From Acidiphilium multivorum AIU301 (GTDB taxonomy: Bacteria; Pseudomonadota; Alphaproteobacteria; Acetobacterales; Acetobacteraceae): a stretch of 64,000 nucleotides of DNA. The stretch covers positions 930,001 to 994,000 of the forward strand of contig NC_015186.1 in the NCBI RefSeq assembly GCF_000202835.1, given 5' to 3'. Every line of letters starts with the position of its first letter. Position 1 is the first letter of the stretch. Below, one piece after another: positions 7,516 through 16,454 of this stretch. Under the pieces are notes generated by a model, which saw nothing but the letters and a program-made list of their open reading frames with translations, did not search any database and was not told where the DNA came from. Position numbers and translations under genes: made by a program.

Positions 7516-8502
7516 ATGAAACTGAAGACACTGCTCGGCCCGGCCTGCCTCGGCGCCGTGCTTGCCGCATCGGCGGCGCTGCCGGCCCATGCCGCGACCC
7601 AGCCGGCGATCCATTCGCAGAAGGGCAGCAACGGCAAGACGATCGCCATCTTCGTCCCCTCGCTCAGCAATCCGTTCTTCGTGGCGGAGGAAAAATTCGC
7701 CGCCGAGGAAGCGACGAAGCTCGGCTACGGCACGATGGTCGCGAGCCATAACGGCAATGCCTATACCCAGCTCAACCTGATCAAGACCGCGATCGCGCGC
7801 CACGTCGCCGCGATCATTCTCGACAATGCGGGCGCGGATTCCTCGATCTCGGCGGTGAAGCTCGCGACCAAGGCGGGCGTTCCGGTCTTCCTGATCGACC
7901 GCGAGATCAACGCCAAGGGCATCGCCAAGGCGCAGATCGTCTCCAACAACTTCCAGGGCGCGCAGCTGGAGGGGACGGAGTTCGCGAAGCTGATGGGCTA
8001 CAAGGGCACCTATGTCGAGCTGACCGGTCTGCCGTCGGACACCAACGCCAAGGTCCGCTCGCAGGGTGTCGCCAGCGTGCTCAAGCATTTCTCCGGCATG
8101 AAGATGGTCGCCGTGCAGACCGCCGACTGGTCGCAGTCGAAGGGCTTCCAGGTGACGCAGACGCTGCTCGAGGCGCATCCGCACATCAAGGGCCTGGTCG
8201 CCGACAACGACACGATGGCGATGGGTGCTGAAGCGGCGCTGCTCGCGGCCCACAAGCCGAACGTGATCGTCACCGGCTTCGATGGCAGTCCGGACGTGAT
8301 CAATTCGATTCGCAAGGGCCAGATCAAGGCCGACGTGCTGCAGCCGATCGCGACCTTCTCGCGCGAGGCGGTGATCGAGGCGGACAAATACATCCGCACC
8401 GGCAAGACCGGCAAGCCTGAGAAGCAGGAGCTGAACTGCACGCTGATCACCAAGGCGAATGTCGGCGACTACACCAACTGGGCGATGAAATCGAAATCCT
8501 GA
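7516..8502 (+). CDS. Periplasmic sugar-binding protein (Peripla_BP_4, ribose/apiose type)
   Basis: This 328-residue secreted protein has a clear Sec signal peptide (MKLKTLLGPACLGAVLAASA, cut after AHA near residue 26). A type-1 periplasmic binding fold follows, with family hallmarks KTIAIFVPSLSNPFF near the N-terminus, FLIDREINAKG in the middle and TGFDGSPDVINSIRKGQIKADVLQP near the end. It would capture the sugar in the periplasm and deliver it to the permease. ATG at 7516 is preceded by GGAGG (7503-7507). The locus suggests D-apiose or a related branched pentose as ligand; ribose-like sugars remain possible. Confidence 0.94.
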   Translation: MKLKTLLGPACLGAVLAASAALPAHAATQPAIHSQKGSNGKTIAIFVPSLSNPFFVAEEKFAAEEATKLGYGTMVASHNGNAYTQLNLIKTAIARHVAAIILDNAGADSSISAVKLATKAGVPVFLIDREINAKGIAKAQIVSNNFQGAQLEGTEFAKLMGYKGTYVELTGLPSDTNAKVRSQGVASVLKHFSGMKMVAVQTADWSQSKGFQVTQTLLEAHPHIKGLVADNDTMAMGAEAALLAAHKPNVIVTGFDGSPDVINSIRKGQIKADVLQPIATFSREAVIEADKYIRTGKTGKPEKQELNCTLITKANVGDYTNWAMKSKS

Positions 8503-8522
8503 GCTGGCGGCTCGGCAACCAC

Positions 8523-8548
8523 CCGGCGGCCCTTCGCGGGGCCGCCGG
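8523..8548. promoter_or_regulatory. Strong stem-loop between binding protein and dehydrogenase genes
   Basis: CCGGCGGCCC and GGGCCGCCGG form a perfect 10-bp stem around a TTCGCG loop. What follows on the plus strand is CAAAAATC, an A-run, so it is unlikely to be an efficient intrinsic terminator for the operon. It more likely protects the upstream transcript 3' end or lowers read-through into the dehydrogenase gene. Confidence 0.45.
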
Positions 8549-8586
8549 CAAAAATCGATCTGAACACCGACGGAACGGGGCGGCGA

Positions 8587-9642
8587 ATGCTCAACGGGGC
8601 GCTGATCGGCTGCGGCTTCTTCGCGCAGAACCAGCTTCGGGCCTGGGCGGAGGCCGGCGATGCCGGCATCGTCGCCCTGTGCGACCGGGATGCGGCGCGG
8701 CTTGCGGCAACCGCGGCGCGCTTCGGCATCGCCCGCACCTATGACGACGCGGCGGAGATGCTTGCCCGCGAGCGGCCCGACTTCGTCGACATCGCGACCA
8801 CGGTGGCCTCCCACGTGCCGCTGGTGACGCTGGCGGCGCGCGCCGGCGTGCCGGTGATCTGCCAGAAGCCGTTCACCGAAACGCTCCCCGAGGCGGCGGA
8901 GCTGGTCGAGACCTGCCGGCGGGCGGGCGTGAAGCTGATGGTGCACGAGAATTTCCGCTGGCAGGCGCCGATCCGCGCGGTGCGCCGCGTGCTCGATGAA
9001 GGCGAGATCGGCCAGCCGTTCTGGGCGCGCATCGCCTTCCGCTCGGCCTATGACGTGTATGCCGGACAGCCCTATCTGGCCGAGGGATCGCGCTTCATCA
9101 TCCAGGATCTCGGCATACACCTGCTCGATGTCGCGCGGTTTCTGTTTGGCGAGGTGACGACCCTGGCGGCGCGGACCCAGCGGGTGAATCCCCGCATCGC
9201 CGGCGAGGACGTGGCGACGATGATGCTCGGCCACGCGGCGGGGGTGACGACGGTCGTCGATTGCAGCTACGCCAGCGCGCAGGAGCGCGAGCTGTTTCCG
9301 CAGAGCCTGATCGAGATCGACGGGGCGCGCGGCACGCTGCGGCTCGGCGCCGATTACGAACTCGTCGTGCACGCCGATGGCGCGACGCGGCGCGAGACCG
9401 TCGCCCCCGACGAGGCGCGCTGGGGACCGGCGCCCTGGCACGGCATTCAGCACAGCGTGTTCGACATCCAGGAGCATTTCATCGCGTGCCTGCGCGGCGG
9501 GCGCGAACCGGAAACCTCGGGGGCGGACAATCTCCGCACCCTCGCGCTGGTCGAGGCGGCCTATCTGTCGGCGCAGCGCGGCGGCGCGCCGGTCGATCCC
9601 GCCGCGCTCGTGGCGGCGGCGCGGGACGAGGCCGGGGGCTGA
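8587..9642 (+). CDS. apsD: Gfo/Idh/MocA family dehydrogenase, probable D-apiose dehydrogenase
   Basis: This 351-residue oxidoreductase has an N-terminal NAD(P)-binding Rossmann fold (ALIGCGFFAQNQLRAW) and the family lysine motif in CQKPFTETLPEA. The C-terminal sheet domain includes MVHENFRWQAPIRAV and IIQDLGIHLLDVARFLFGEV, the latter carrying the family's histidine. Members oxidise or epimerise sugars. In D-apiose pathways an enzyme of this family, ApsD, oxidises D-apiose to the lactone. A lactonase (ApnL) would be needed next and is not visible, but the minus-strand operon continues beyond the window. It is the last gene of the transporter operon. The symbol is a context-based inference. Confidence 0.8.
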   Translation: MLNGALIGCGFFAQNQLRAWAEAGDAGIVALCDRDAARLAATAARFGIARTYDDAAEMLARERPDFVDIATTVASHVPLVTLAARAGVPVICQKPFTETLPEAAELVETCRRAGVKLMVHENFRWQAPIRAVRRVLDEGEIGQPFWARIAFRSAYDVYAGQPYLAEGSRFIIQDLGIHLLDVARFLFGEVTTLAARTQRVNPRIAGEDVATMMLGHAAGVTTVVDCSYASAQERELFPQSLIEIDGARGTLRLGADYELVVHADGATRRETVAPDEARWGPAPWHGIQHSVFDIQEHFIACLRGGREPETSGADNLRTLALVEAAYLSAQRGGAPVDPAALVAAARDEAGG

Positions 9643-9696
9643 CCCGAAAGGGGAGGAGACTGGCTCGGGCGCGGTCGCCGGCTGCCGCGGAGGTTG

Positions 9697-11373
9697 TCAG
9701 CCGGTGGCGAGCGGCGCCTCTCCCATGCGGCTCAACGCGGCGAATACCGAACGAACCGGCCCGGACCAGTCGCCGAGATGCTCCTGGCGATGAAGGGTGA
9801 TCGAGTCGTACCATGGCGTATCGGTCCGGCCGAGCAGCCAGCGCCAGTCGCACGAAGCCGAAAGCAGAACGTGACACGGCTTGCCCATCGCGCCGGCCAG
9901 ATGGGCGATCGACGTGTCGACGGTCACGAGGCCGTCGAGATGGTGAAGGATGCCGGCGGTGGCGCCGAAGTCGGTGATCCGGGATGCCAGGCTGTCGATC
10001 TCGTAGTCCGCGCATCGCGCGCCAAGCTGTAGCGCGACGAAGTGCACTCCGGGGAGATCGAACAGGCTGGAGAGAGCGCCGGGCGGCAACGAGCGTCGCC
10101 GGTCGTTGTTGTGGCCGGGATTGCCGGCCCAGACCAGTCCGAAGACCCGTTCGCCACGGCGCGGCGCGAGATCGGCGAAGCGCGCGATCTCGGCCTCCGG
10201 CGCCGCGAGATAACCGCCGGACGCCGGGATCGCGGACGGCGTGAGGCGAAGGACATGAGGCAGGCTCATCTGGTCGATCGCGCAGTCGACATCGGCGGGC
10301 GCCGGATCATCGAGCCGGCAAAGGCCGATGCCGAGATGCGCGAACAGCGGGAACAGTGGCGCATGGCAGGCGAGGGTGACGCGGCGCGCCTGCGCGGCCA
10401 GCGCGGGCAGGAAGCGCGCGAACATGATCGTATCGCCCAGGCCCTGTTCCGCGCGGACGAGCAGGTGGCGGCCGGCCAGCGATTCGCCGCGCCAGACGGG
10501 TGCGGGCAGGCGGTCGAAATGCGGGCCATAGATCGGATGACGCTTGCGCCATTCATACGCCTCGAACCCGGTCGCGAAATCGCCGGACAGCAGGGCGGCG
10601 ACGCCGCGGTTCCATTGCGCCACGGCGAAATCGGGATCGAGCGCGATGGCCCGGTCGCACAATGCGATGGCTTCCGCCGTATCGCCACGGATGGTGCGCA
10701 GCACGGCCAGGCTGGCCAGCGCCTCCCGCAGGTCGGGATTGATCTCGAGTGCCGCGCGCAGGTCGGCCTCGCCCTCATCGATCCGGTCGAGCCCGATCAG
10801 CGCGTTGCCGCGGTTGAGCAAGGCCCCCGCATGGCCGGGCTGCGCGGCGAGCACCAGATTGAAGAGGTCGATGGCGGGGCCCGGCTTGCCGAGCGCCGAG
10901 AGTGCTGAGCCAAGGGTGAACCGTGCGTGGTCGCAGCCCGGATCCAGCGCCAGGGCCAGGGCCGCGCAGCGCGCCGCCTCGGCGTTGGCGCCGGCCGCCA
11001 GATGGGCCGCGGCCAGTCCGGCCTGCGCCGGCGCGAAGCCCGGCCGCAGCCTTACCGCCTCGGCATAGGCTGTGACCGCGCCTGCCGCATCGCCGCGGTC
11101 GATCCGCACCGCGCCGGCAACCATCCATCCCTCCGCCAGGTTCGGCATGGCGGCGCAGGCGGCAGAGGCGTCGCGTTCCGCGGCATCGAGCGCGCCGAGC
11201 GACCAGAGCGCCAGCGCCCGGTTGGCGAGCGCCGCGGGAAAGCCGGGCAGGACCTCGAGCACGCCGGTGAAGCATGCCGCCGCTTCGGCGTAATTGCCGC
11301 TCCCATGGGCCGCGAGCCCTCCGGCGAAAAGCTGTTCGGGCGAGGCGGAGGACGCGAGCACATTCTGATCCAT
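9697..11373 (-). CDS. TPR-repeat protein with C-terminal glycosyltransferase-9-like domain
   Basis: This 558-residue protein has roughly seven tetratricopeptide repeats in its first half (for example YAEAVRLRPGFAPAQAGLAA and FNLVLAAQPGHAGALLNRGNAL). The second half resembles the heptosyltransferase (GT9) fold: LLVRAEQGLGDTIMFARFLP, then FGLVWAGNPGHNNDRRRSLP and HHLDGLVTVDTSIAHLAGAM. This architecture is widespread in alphaproteobacteria and may glycosylate proteins or cell-surface components; no substrate can be assigned. It has no signal peptide, so a cytoplasmic location is likely. It stands alone, convergent with the dehydrogenase gene on its left. Confidence 0.85.
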   Translation of the reverse strand: MDQNVLASSASPEQLFAGGLAAHGSGNYAEAAACFTGVLEVLPGFPAALANRALALWSLGALDAAERDASAACAAMPNLAEGWMVAGAVRIDRGDAAGAVTAYAEAVRLRPGFAPAQAGLAAAHLAAGANAEAARCAALALALDPGCDHARFTLGSALSALGKPGPAIDLFNLVLAAQPGHAGALLNRGNALIGLDRIDEGEADLRAALEINPDLREALASLAVLRTIRGDTAEAIALCDRAIALDPDFAVAQWNRGVAALLSGDFATGFEAYEWRKRHPIYGPHFDRLPAPVWRGESLAGRHLLVRAEQGLGDTIMFARFLPALAAQARRVTLACHAPLFPLFAHLGIGLCRLDDPAPADVDCAIDQMSLPHVLRLTPSAIPASGGYLAAPEAEIARFADLAPRRGERVFGLVWAGNPGHNNDRRRSLPPGALSSLFDLPGVHFVALQLGARCADYEIDSLASRITDFGATAGILHHLDGLVTVDTSIAHLAGAMGKPCHVLLSASCDWRWLLGRTDTPWYDSITLHRQEHLGDWSGPVRSVFAALSRMGEAPLATG

Positions 11374-11433
11374 GCCCGCAGCTTAAAGAGATGAGCTTAA
11401 CGAAACCTTACGGGCGCCACCCGCCGGCGCGGT

Positions 11434-13260
11434 TCAGCGGTCGGCGACCGCGGTGCCGTAATCCTGCAGCTGCGGCGCGTGTCCTTCGGCCAAGGCGGTG
11501 AGGCTCGCCGGCACGTCGCCGATCTGCTCGGCATAGATCCAGCTGTCGGCCAGCACCTGCTGGACGAAGCGGCGGGTGGCCGCGTTCGGGATCGATTCGA
11601 TGAAGATCAGCGGATCGCCGCCGTCCTTGATCGTGTCGACCCATTTCGACGCGGCGACCGGGCCGGCATTGTAGCTGGCCAGAATGTCGAGCAGGTTGCG
11701 CTTCACGTCGGGCTGGGCCGCCAGGTAGCGCAGATAGGACTGGCCGAGCGCGAGGTTGGCCGCCGGATCGTCCAGCCGGTCGGCGATGCCGTAGCGGTGC
11801 GCCATCGCGAGCGCGGTCGCCGGCATCAGCTGCATCAGCCCGCGCGCGCCGACCACGGAAACGGCGCGCGGGTTGAAGCCGGATTCGGTGCGGGCGAGCG
11901 CATAGACCAGCGCGGGATCGACGCTGAATCCGCCGGCCGGGTGCAGGGCGGGCAGGGGCAGCTTCACCCCGGCAATTTCGTTGCCCGGCAGGACGCGGGT
12001 GAGCGCCACCGCGACATCGATCAGCCCGGCGCGGGCGGCGACGCGAAGTGCCGCGCGGCCGAGATTGGGATCGGACTTGATCTGCGGCCACAGGCTGCGC
12101 AGGGCGAGCGCCGCATCGCTGTCGCGGCCGACCTGCAGCAGCGCGAAGGCGAGGGCGCCTTCCGGCTGCGCCGCGACCGCCTCGACATCGGCTTCGGACA
12201 GGCTGGCGGCAAGGCTGCTGCCGCCGAGATCCCGGCCGAGCAGCCGTCCGGCGAGCATGCCGTAGAACGTGCCCGAATTGTTCGCCGCCTTGCCGAGCCA
12301 GGCGAGATAGGCGTCCGCCTGCCCAAGGCGGAGTGCCGCGCGCGCGGCCCAGAAGGCGCCGGCGGCGTGCCGGTCGGGCCCGCAATCGGGCGATTCGGCG
12401 GCGTGCTCGAAGAAGGGCAGCGCCTCGGACATCCGGCCCAGCCGCCAGGCGGCGAGGCCGGCGACGAAATCCGGGTCCCACACCCGGTTGCCGCCTTCCT
12501 TGGCCGCGGCGGCGGCGATCGAAAGGGCCTGTTCGTAATCGCCGCGGTCGAAGACCTGACGGGCGACGATCGCGCGCAGCGCCGCGCCTTGGGCGAAGGA
12601 GATATGATTGTCGTTCCGGATCAGGCCGATGGCGCGGCCGCTCTCGCCGCTGCCGCTCAGGCGCTGCACATATCCGGCAAGGCGCATCGGCACCCGGACT
12701 CCTCCGGCCGGCGGCGTCGCCGCGCCGGTGGGGACGATTTCGGGCTCCGGCAGGTAGTCGACCGTTGCGGGCGGCATGTGGCCCCCGCGCGGCAACCGCT
12801 TGGCCAGCAGCGCGCGGATGCGGTTCGTGCCGGGCTGGCCGCCATAGGCCTTGAGCCAGGCCTCGAGTTCATGCGGCGTCGAATGGTGATAGGGGCCGAG
12901 ATAGAGCTGCGCCTGCACCTGGCCCATCAGCATGTCGTTGTCGAGCCGGTGGATCAGCGCCGCCGCCTCGGCCACGCGCCCCGCGGCCTGATCGGCGAAG
13001 ATCCGGCGATACAGCGTCACGTCGCTCGGCGCGAGCGGGCGGGCGAGCACCACCTCGGCGCCGTTCGCCGGCGTCGAGCGCGGGATCGCATACGCTACGG
13101 ATTCCGGGCGCGATGCAGCGCCCTGCTTGTCGGTCGAAGGCCCCCTGAGTCCGGCCGGCGCCGCATGTGCGATCGCGGGCATACCGACGGACAACGCCGC
13201 CGTGACGATGCACGCCCGGGCGACGCTTAGGCGGGAGAGCTTTTTAACGGCCCCTCGCAT
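11434..13260 (-). CDS. slt: Soluble lytic murein transglycosylase
   Basis: From the ATG at 13260 the product has 608 residues. It starts with a signal peptide (SRLSVARACIVTAALSVGM then AIAHA), a long alpha-superhelical region, and a C-terminal SLT domain with ALARTESGFNPRAV (catalytic Glu459), GARGLMQLMPATA and DILASYNAGP. Such enzymes cleave peptidoglycan glycan strands in the periplasm to form 1,6-anhydroMurNAc ends. An upstream in-frame ATG at 13314 would place 18 extra residues before the signal peptide and is less likely. The gene is monocistronic; an AT-rich gap of about 110 bases separates it from the uracil-DNA glycosylase gene. Confidence 0.9.
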   Translation of the reverse strand: MRGAVKKLSRLSVARACIVTAALSVGMPAIAHAAPAGLRGPSTDKQGAASRPESVAYAIPRSTPANGAEVVLARPLAPSDVTLYRRIFADQAAGRVAEAAALIHRLDNDMLMGQVQAQLYLGPYHHSTPHELEAWLKAYGGQPGTNRIRALLAKRLPRGGHMPPATVDYLPEPEIVPTGAATPPAGGVRVPMRLAGYVQRLSGSGESGRAIGLIRNDNHISFAQGAALRAIVARQVFDRGDYEQALSIAAAAAKEGGNRVWDPDFVAGLAAWRLGRMSEALPFFEHAAESPDCGPDRHAAGAFWAARAALRLGQADAYLAWLGKAANNSGTFYGMLAGRLLGRDLGGSSLAASLSEADVEAVAAQPEGALAFALLQVGRDSDAALALRSLWPQIKSDPNLGRAALRVAARAGLIDVAVALTRVLPGNEIAGVKLPLPALHPAGGFSVDPALVYALARTESGFNPRAVSVVGARGLMQLMPATALAMAHRYGIADRLDDPAANLALGQSYLRYLAAQPDVKRNLLDILASYNAGPVAASKWVDTIKDGGDPLIFIESIPNAATRRFVQQVLADSWIYAEQIGDVPASLTALAEGHAPQLQDYGTAVADR

Positions 13261-13371
13261 GACCGTTCGGCTACACGCCAAATTCCCGGCTGGGCAAGCT
13301 CTCCAAGAGGGCAAAATTCTAAAAAAATATACAAAACAAGGAAAACCGCAGGACTTGCGGCCGAATAATTT

Positions 13372-14202
13372 TCAACTTTTCGTGATGTCTTGTGAATTTC
13401 GCATGTCAGCATCGCGCAGGATGCGGGATTCGACACATTCGCGCCGCAATTCCAGAAGGTCCGCCCAGGCGAGGCGCTTCGCGGCGGGCTGCCGCAGCAG
13501 GTAGGCGGGATGGTAGGTCGGCAGGGCGCGCAGCGTCTGGTCGAGCCCCTCGATGGTCACCTCCCGCCACTTGCCGCGCAGCCGGGTGATGCCGTCCTTG
13601 CCGCCGATCAGCGCGCGCACCGCGACGGCGCCGAGCAGCACCAGCCGTTCCGGCCGCACCAGGGCGATGTGGCGGTGCAGAAACGGCAGGCATTGCGCGA
13701 TTTCGGTATCCGACGGCGTGCGGTTTCCCGGCGGCCGCCAGGGCACTACGTTGACGATGCGCACGGTGCCGCGGTCGAGGCCGATGCTGCCGAGCATCTT
13801 GTCGAGCAACTGGCCGGCGGGGCCGACGAAGGGCCGGCCGATGCGGTCTTCCTCGCCGCCCGGCGCCTCGCCGATGATCATGATCCGCGCATCCTCGGCG
13901 CCGTCCGCGAAGACGAGCTGCGTCGCCGTCCGCTTGAGCGCGCACTGGTCGAAAGCCTCGAGGGCGGCGCGCAACTCGGCGAACGAGGCGGCGCCGGGCG
14001 CGGACGGGGCGGTGGGAAGCCGCACGACGGTGCCCGGCGCGGACGGGGCGGCCGGAGCGGGCGAGGCCGGGCGCGATGCCGCCGCGCGGTCGGGCGGCGT
14101 TTCCAGCAGCGCCTCGTCCGCGCCCCATTCGGCCTGCAGCGCCAGGGCGGCGAGCAGGGCGGCGCGGCTGTCTCCCGTCATCTCTCCGCCTTGAGCGTTC
14201 AT
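13372..14202 (-). CDS. Family-4-like uracil-DNA glycosylase with an incomplete iron-sulphur cysteine set
   Basis: This 276-residue protein has an about 70-residue Ala/Pro-rich N-terminal extension and then a family 4 UDG domain: GEAPGGEEDRIGRPFVGPAG (from residue 111), NVVPWRPPGNRTP, and PTYHPAYLLRQP with His231. It would remove uracil from DNA in base-excision repair. Family 4 enzymes usually bind a 4Fe-4S cluster with four cysteines. Here Cys87 and Cys171 remain, while the other two positions are Phe84 and Trp155. It may lack a cluster or use a different ligand set. A second start, ATG at 14181, has a better Shine-Dalgarno sequence and would remove seven residues. Confidence 0.87.
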   Translation of the reverse strand: MNAQGGEMTGDSRAALLAALALQAEWGADEALLETPPDRAAASRPASPAPAAPSAPGTVVRLPTAPSAPGAASFAELRAALEAFDQCALKRTATQLVFADGAEDARIMIIGEAPGGEEDRIGRPFVGPAGQLLDKMLGSIGLDRGTVRIVNVVPWRPPGNRTPSDTEIAQCLPFLHRHIALVRPERLVLLGAVAVRALIGGKDGITRLRGKWREVTIEGLDQTLRALPTYHPAYLLRQPAAKRLAWADLLELRRECVESRILRDADMRNSQDITKS

Positions 14203-14283
14203 GGTCCGATTTGCGCCCGAGGCCGGGTTTTGCGCAATGCCGCGAGCTTCCCTATACGTTAATCGAAGCGCAGGAGGAATCGC

Positions 14284-15918
14284 ATGTCAGACACAGTGCC
14301 GCCCCGGGAATCCATGGAATTCGACGTCGTCGTGGTCGGCGCCGGCCCGGCCGGCCTGTCGGCGGCGATCAGGCTGAAACAGATCAACGCCGAGCTTTCG
14401 GTCTGCGTCGTCGAAAAAGGCGGCGAGGTCGGCGCGCATATTCTCTCCGGCTGCGTGCTGGAACCGCGCGCGATGACCGAACTGCTGCCCGACGCCGATA
14501 TCGGCGCGATCGAGTTCTCGGCGAAGGCGGGCGAGGACCGTTTCCTGTTCCTCACCGAAACCGGCAGCCACCGCATGCCGACGCCGCCGCAGATGAACAA
14601 TCACGGCAATTTCGTCGTCAGCCTCGGCAATGTGGTCCGCTTCCTGGGCGCGAAGGCGGAGGAGCTCGGCGTCGAGATCTATCCCGGCTTCGCCGCGGCG
14701 GAGCTGCTGGTCGAGGAGGGCCGCGTCGCCGGCATCGCCACCGGCGACATGGGGATCGGCAAGGACGGCCAGCCCACCGCGCAATACCAGCGCGGGATGG
14801 AACTGCGCGCAACATATACGGTGTTCGCCGAGGGCTGCCGCGGCTCGCTCGGCAAGCAGCTGATGTCCCGCTTCGGCCTGCGCGACGGGGTCGATCCGCA
14901 GACCTACGGCATCGGCATCAAGGAACTCTGGGAGGTGCCGGCGGAGCGCCACAATCCCGGCATGGTCATGCACACGATCGGCTGGCCGCTCGATACCAAA
15001 ACCTATGGCGGCTCGTTCCTCTACCATCTGGGCGGCAACCTGATGGCCTACGGGTTCGTCATCGGGCTCGACTACGAGAACCCCTATCTCTCGCCCTTCG
15101 AGGAGATGCAGCGCTTCAAGACCCACAAGGCGATCCGCCCCTATTTCGAGGGCGCGAAGCGCATCTCCTACGGCGCTCGGGCGCTGAACGAGGGCGGCTT
15201 CCAGTCGATCCCCCGGCTCGCCTTTCCCGGCGGCGTGCTGGTCGGCTGCGAGGCGGGGTTCCTCAACGTGCCCAAGATCAAGGGCACCCACACCGCGATG
15301 AAATCCGGCATGCTCGCCGCCGAGGCGATCGCCGAGGCGCTGTCCGGCAGCCGCCCCGCGACACTCGACGCCTTCCCCGAGAAGGTGCGCGCCTCCTGGC
15401 TCTGGCCCGAGCTTCAGGCGGTGCGCAACATCCGCCCCGGCTTCGCGAAATTCGGCATGTGGGGCGGGCTGATCAACGCCGCGTTCGAAACCTACGTCAC
15501 CCGCGGCAAGTCGCCCTGGACGCTGCGCAACCACGCCGACAACACCGCGCTGAAGCCCGCCCGCGATGCAACCCCCATCGCCTATCCGAAGCCCGATGGC
15601 GCGCTCACCTTCGACCGGCTGAGTTCGGTCTTCATCTCCAACACCAATCACGAGGAAAACCAGCCGGCGCATCTCACGCTGCTCGACCCGGCGAAGGCGA
15701 TTTCGGTGAACTGGGCCGAATACCGCAGCCCGGAGACGCGCTACTGCCCGGCCGGCGTCTACGAGATCGTCGGCGCCGAGGCGGGCGATCCGAAGCTGCA
15801 GATCAACGCGCAGAACTGCGTGCACTGCAAGACCTGCGACATCAAGGACCCGACGCAGAACATCAACTGGGTGGTGCCCGAGGGCGCCGGCGGCCCGGCC
15901 TATCCGGGCGGGATGTGA
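14284..15918 (+). CDS. Electron transfer flavoprotein-ubiquinone oxidoreductase
   Basis: This 544-residue protein has an N-terminal FAD-binding motif (VVVGAGPAGLSAAI, about residues 15-28). It ends with a 4Fe-4S cluster region: a cysteine in ETRYCPAGVYEI and three in NCVHCKTCDIKDPTQNINW. It passes electrons from ETF, which is loaded by acyl-CoA and related dehydrogenases, to ubiquinone at the inner membrane. The length agrees with the family. ATG at 14284 follows a strong AGGAGG. An AidB-like acyl-CoA dehydrogenase elsewhere in the window (47597-49240) might feed into ETF, though AidB proteins are often atypical. A GNAT gene follows after two bases. Confidence 0.96.
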   Translation: MSDTVPPRESMEFDVVVVGAGPAGLSAAIRLKQINAELSVCVVEKGGEVGAHILSGCVLEPRAMTELLPDADIGAIEFSAKAGEDRFLFLTETGSHRMPTPPQMNNHGNFVVSLGNVVRFLGAKAEELGVEIYPGFAAAELLVEEGRVAGIATGDMGIGKDGQPTAQYQRGMELRATYTVFAEGCRGSLGKQLMSRFGLRDGVDPQTYGIGIKELWEVPAERHNPGMVMHTIGWPLDTKTYGGSFLYHLGGNLMAYGFVIGLDYENPYLSPFEEMQRFKTHKAIRPYFEGAKRISYGARALNEGGFQSIPRLAFPGGVLVGCEAGFLNVPKIKGTHTAMKSGMLAAEAIAEALSGSRPATLDAFPEKVRASWLWPELQAVRNIRPGFAKFGMWGGLINAAFETYVTRGKSPWTLRNHADNTALKPARDATPIAYPKPDGALTFDRLSSVFISNTNHEENQPAHLTLLDPAKAISVNWAEYRSPETRYCPAGVYEIVGAEAGDPKLQINAQNCVHCKTCDIKDPTQNINWVVPEGAGGPAYPGGM

Positions 15919-15920
15919 GC

Positions 15921-16394
15921 ATGGAGGCGGCGTGCTCCATCCGCGCCGCCGGCGAGGCCGACCTTGCCGCCGTGGCGCGGATCACCGCGGCGGCCTACGG
16001 GCCGTATGTCGCCGAATTCGGCGCGCCGCCCGTGCCGATGACCGACGATCACGCCGCCAGGATCGCCCGTGGCGAAACCTTCCTCGCCGAGATCGCGCAT
16101 GATCCGGTCGGCCTCGTCAGCCTCGAACTGCACGATGACCATGCGCTGGTGTTCAGCGTCGCGGTCGATCCGCCGTCGCAGGGCAGGGGCCTTGCCGGCG
16201 CGCTGCTGCGCTTTGCCGAGACCCGCGCGCGCGGCGCGGGGCGGCGCGAACTCCGGCTCTATACCAACGCCCGCATGACGCGGAACATCGCCATCTACCT
16301 GGCGCACGGGTTTCGCGAGACCGGCCGCCGCCCGCACCCGCACCGCGCCGGCTGGACGCTGGTGGACATGGCCAAGACCCTCGATCGTCCCTGA
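15921..16394 (+). CDS. GNAT family N-acetyltransferase
   Basis: This 157-residue single-domain protein has the GNAT fold, with the acetyl-CoA pyrophosphate-binding loop in VDPPSQGRGLAGALL and the late strand-helix IAIYLAHGFRETGRRPHP. It transfers an acetyl group from acetyl-CoA to an amine, but the substrate cannot be deduced. It starts two bases after the ETF-QO stop, so the two are probably co-transcribed without an obvious functional link. Confidence 0.85.
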   Translation: MEAACSIRAAGEADLAAVARITAAAYGPYVAEFGAPPVPMTDDHAARIARGETFLAEIAHDPVGLVSLELHDDHALVFSVAVDPPSQGRGLAGALLRFAETRARGAGRRELRLYTNARMTRNIAIYLAHGFRETGRRPHPHRAGWTLVDMAKTLDRP

Positions 16395-16454
16395 CCGGCC
16401 CGACCCGTGCCGCCGATTTGCAAAATCCCGCCATTGGCCCGATAGGCAGACGCC

